Part shown: piece by piece, positions 62,851 to 64,000 of the stretch | How the letters are laid out: every line of letters starts with the position of its first letter | Position numbering within the stretch: the first letter of the stretch is position 1 | Source: JBFGFX01 sp965232455 | Lineage (GTDB): Bacteria > Pseudomonadota > Gammaproteobacteria > Steroidobacterales > Woeseiaceae | Assembly (NCBI GenBank): GCA_965232455.1 | Contig: OZ246981.1 | Location: forward strand, 1,922,001-1,986,000 | Length of the DNA: 64,000 bases | Reading direction: 5' to 3' | Position numbers and translations under genes: made by a program | The notes under the pieces: generated by a model | Database searches by the model: none | What the model saw: only the letters and a program-made list of their open reading frames with translations | What the model was told of the DNA's origin: nothing

Positions 62851-63876
62851 TCAGTCGATCAGCACCTCGAAAGACACCGTCTGTACACCGGCCGCCTGAG
62901 TGAGGTCACCCAGTCGGACGATGACGGTGGGCACACCGGTGACGTCGATTTCACCCGCGTCGTCGGCGGCTGCGTCCGTCAATCCGCCTCCGTTCAGCGA
63001 AATACTCGACGCCACGTAGGTAGTGTTTGTTGGAATCGGGTCGGCGAAGACGCTGTTGGTCGCCGTCCCCGAGTTGGTTACTTCGATCGTCACCGTGTAA
63101 GTCAAGACAGCGCCCGGAACCGGTTCTGCCCCGCCAAACGGATCGCTGACAAGCACGGACTTGACGATATTCAGCTGAACGTCCGCGACGACGTATTCGC
63201 CGGTACTCGCGGCGGCGCCGCCGCTTACGCCGAGAACGGCGTCGACGCCACCGTCACCCTGATTTGGAAACGGGTCGCCGGGCGCACCGGTGCCGGTGGC
63301 GGCGCTTGCCGTCAGCTCGCTTCGCCCGATCTGGCCGTCCGTGACGCCGGCCGGAATGTTGTTGACGAGCAGCACGTCGACGGCGTCGTCCGCCGCCAGC
63401 AGCGGGTCGTTTCCGCCCGGCACGTAGACGACGTCGCCCAGACTGAAATCACCGCTGGAATCGGTATCGAAATAGATCGCGGGAACGGCGGGCAACGGAT
63501 CGAAGTCGTCGCCCGCCACAGCGCTGTCGATGGCGAAATTAAAAACTTCGTCGCCGTTTCCGGTGTTCGTGACCCGGAACAGCAGACTTCGGGTCGTGTC
63601 CGCGGCGCTGACCAGGGTTTGCGAGCTCTGCAACGTAACAACCACGTCGATGCGCTCGTCCACCGTGATGCTCACCGTATTGGAATCGACCGTGACGTTC
63701 GTACCGCCCACATCGAACTGAACCTGAGCGGTGTTGTCGATTACGGTTCCCGCGGGCGTGCCCGCCGCCACGGCGGACTCCGACAGCGACAAGGCTGCTG
63801 CCAGCATCAACAAGGAGGGAAATCGTTGCCGCGTCCGTGCGCAGGCGAACGACGGCCACACGGATCTGCGCACCAA
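62851..63876 (-). CDS. Secreted DUF11-type repeat protein, first of cluster
   Basis: A 341-residue exported protein. The N-terminus is basic (RRSVWPSFACARTRQRF), followed by the hydrophobic LLMLAAALSLSESAVAA and mature AGTPAGTVIDNTAQVQFDVG, the motif shared with the third and fourth gene products. A beta-rich domain holds TNTGNGDEVFNFAID and DTDSSGDFSLGDVVYV; a second DUF11 domain has AVLTYTVTIEVTNSGTATNS. No start ATG in this frame: TTG at 63876 or the next GTG follow AAAAGGA. An ATG in the ribosome site region is out of frame. Leader contains interleaved inverted repeats. Confidence 0.82.
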   Translation of the reverse strand: MVRRSVWPSFACARTRQRFPSLLMLAAALSLSESAVAAGTPAGTVIDNTAQVQFDVGGTNVTVDSNTVSITVDERIDVVVTLQSSQTLVSAADTTRSLLFRVTNTGNGDEVFNFAIDSAVAGDDFDPLPAVPAIYFDTDSSGDFSLGDVVYVPGGNDPLLAADDAVDVLLVNNIPAGVTDGQIGRSELTASAATGTGAPGDPFPNQGDGGVDAVLGVSGGAAASTGEYVVADVQLNIVKSVLVSDPFGGAEPVPGAVLTYTVTIEVTNSGTATNSVFADPIPTNTTYVASSISLNGGGLTDAAADDAGEIDVTGVPTVIVRLGDLTQAAGVQTVSFEVLID

Positions 63877-63890
63877 GGTTCATTCCTTTT

Positions 63891-63975
63891 CGCGGCACGC
63901 TGTTTGGACGGTTCGGTCATTTACCGCCACGCGCGTGCCGCGTCCAAACCCTTTCGGGCCCCGCGTCATTGCGGG
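63891..63975 (-). promoter_or_regulatory. Structured leader with interleaved inverted repeats
   Basis: In the transcript: GTTTGGACG (63941-63949) pairs with CGTCCAAAC (63902-63910), and CGCGGCACGC (63933-63942) pairs with GCGTGCCGCG (63891-63900), in the order A-B-A'-B'. B' is followed at once by the ribosome site AAAAGGA. Upstream are two further hairpins: CCCGC/GCGGG (63960-63975) and CCC-GAAA-GGG (63949-63959 region). The arrangement permits a pseudoknot or a two-state switch at the ribosome binding site. Not matched to any known riboswitch by memory. Confidence 0.6.
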
Positions 63976-64000
63976 TAGATGAAGGATTACTCAAGGGAAC

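Noticed and set aside
63539..63898. Alternative reading frame starting from the ATG within AAAAGGAATG
   Set aside because: It has a possible ribosome site but a poor coding pattern, whereas the overlapping frame encodes a signal peptide and DUF11 domains.
60862..64000. Cyclic di-GMP (GEMM) riboswitch in the leaders of the DUF11 genes
   Set aside because: GAAA-loop hairpin and GGACGC-like strings occur, but the conserved core, including the AAAGCC segment and the receptor helix, is absent.
1..64000. tRNA, rRNA, CRISPR arrays, complete insertion sequences
   Set aside because: None seen on either strand by reading; a dedicated RNA scan could still find a small RNA that I cannot recognise by eye.

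Overview
This window is core chromosome of a gammaproteobacterium of moderately high GC, judged by eye. Gene order from rpoS through ftsB-eno-kdsA-pyrG-tilS-accA-dnaE-rnhB-lpxB-lpxA-fabZ-lpxD-skp-bamA-rseP-cdsA-uppS-frr-pyrH-tsf-rpsB to map-glnD follows the Pseudomonas-like arrangement. The lysS-prfB-recJ-(RpfE-like gene) block recalls Xanthomonadales and relatives. No rRNA, tRNA, CRISPR array or complete insertion sequence was seen. I place it among deep-branching Gammaproteobacteria (Xanthomonadales/Steroidobacterales/Woeseiales-like), by inference only.

Layout. 1-4395 (minus): lysS (cut by the window edge), prfB with its programmed +1 frameshift, recJ and a COG4255-like gene. 4524-5753: a Mth938-family gene facing a PEP-mutase-like enzyme. 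5889-9686 (minus): rpoS, nlpD, a YqaA/DedA-like membrane protein, pcm, surE. 9828-10412 (plus): an Smr-domain protein. 10430-18308 (minus): truD, ftsB, eno, kdsA, pyrG, tilS, accA. 18384-35682 (minus): dnaE and the lipid A / outer-membrane biogenesis / translation-factor block to rpsB. 35956-40608 (plus): map, glnD, dapD, yffB-like. 40705-52134: a phosphate-starvation region (pstB, pstA, pstC, pstS, phoU, an OprP/O porin, phoR, phoB), interrupted by dapE and dsbB. 52265-54885: tsaB and a YoaA/DinG helicase. 55044-63876 (minus): four genes for secreted DUF11-type proteins, the last a giant protein with DUF11, OmpA-like and C-terminal beta-barrel regions.

Points of interest. (1) ispD and ispF are absent between ftsB and truD, and dxr is absent between cdsA and rseP, although the surrounding order is conserved; this hints at relocation or loss of the MEP isoprenoid pathway. 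(2) pstS, the porin and phoB each have a PhoB-box candidate with the same geometry: 7-bp half-sites 11 bp apart, 10 nt, then a -10-like hexamer. (3) A 271-bp foldback element with 30-bp inverted ends and two internal hairpin arms abuts the pstC start codon. (4) A REP-like inverted repeat family occurs at 35844-35927 and 54947-55028, and a perfect 29-bp-stem hairpin sits at the phoR stop codon. (5) Ribosomal protein S2 has a C-terminal Lys/Ala-rich tail of about 130 residues. (6) The DUF11/OmpA/beta-barrel cluster, with structured leaders including interleaved inverted repeats just before a ribosome binding site, is the best candidate for an undescribed surface system.
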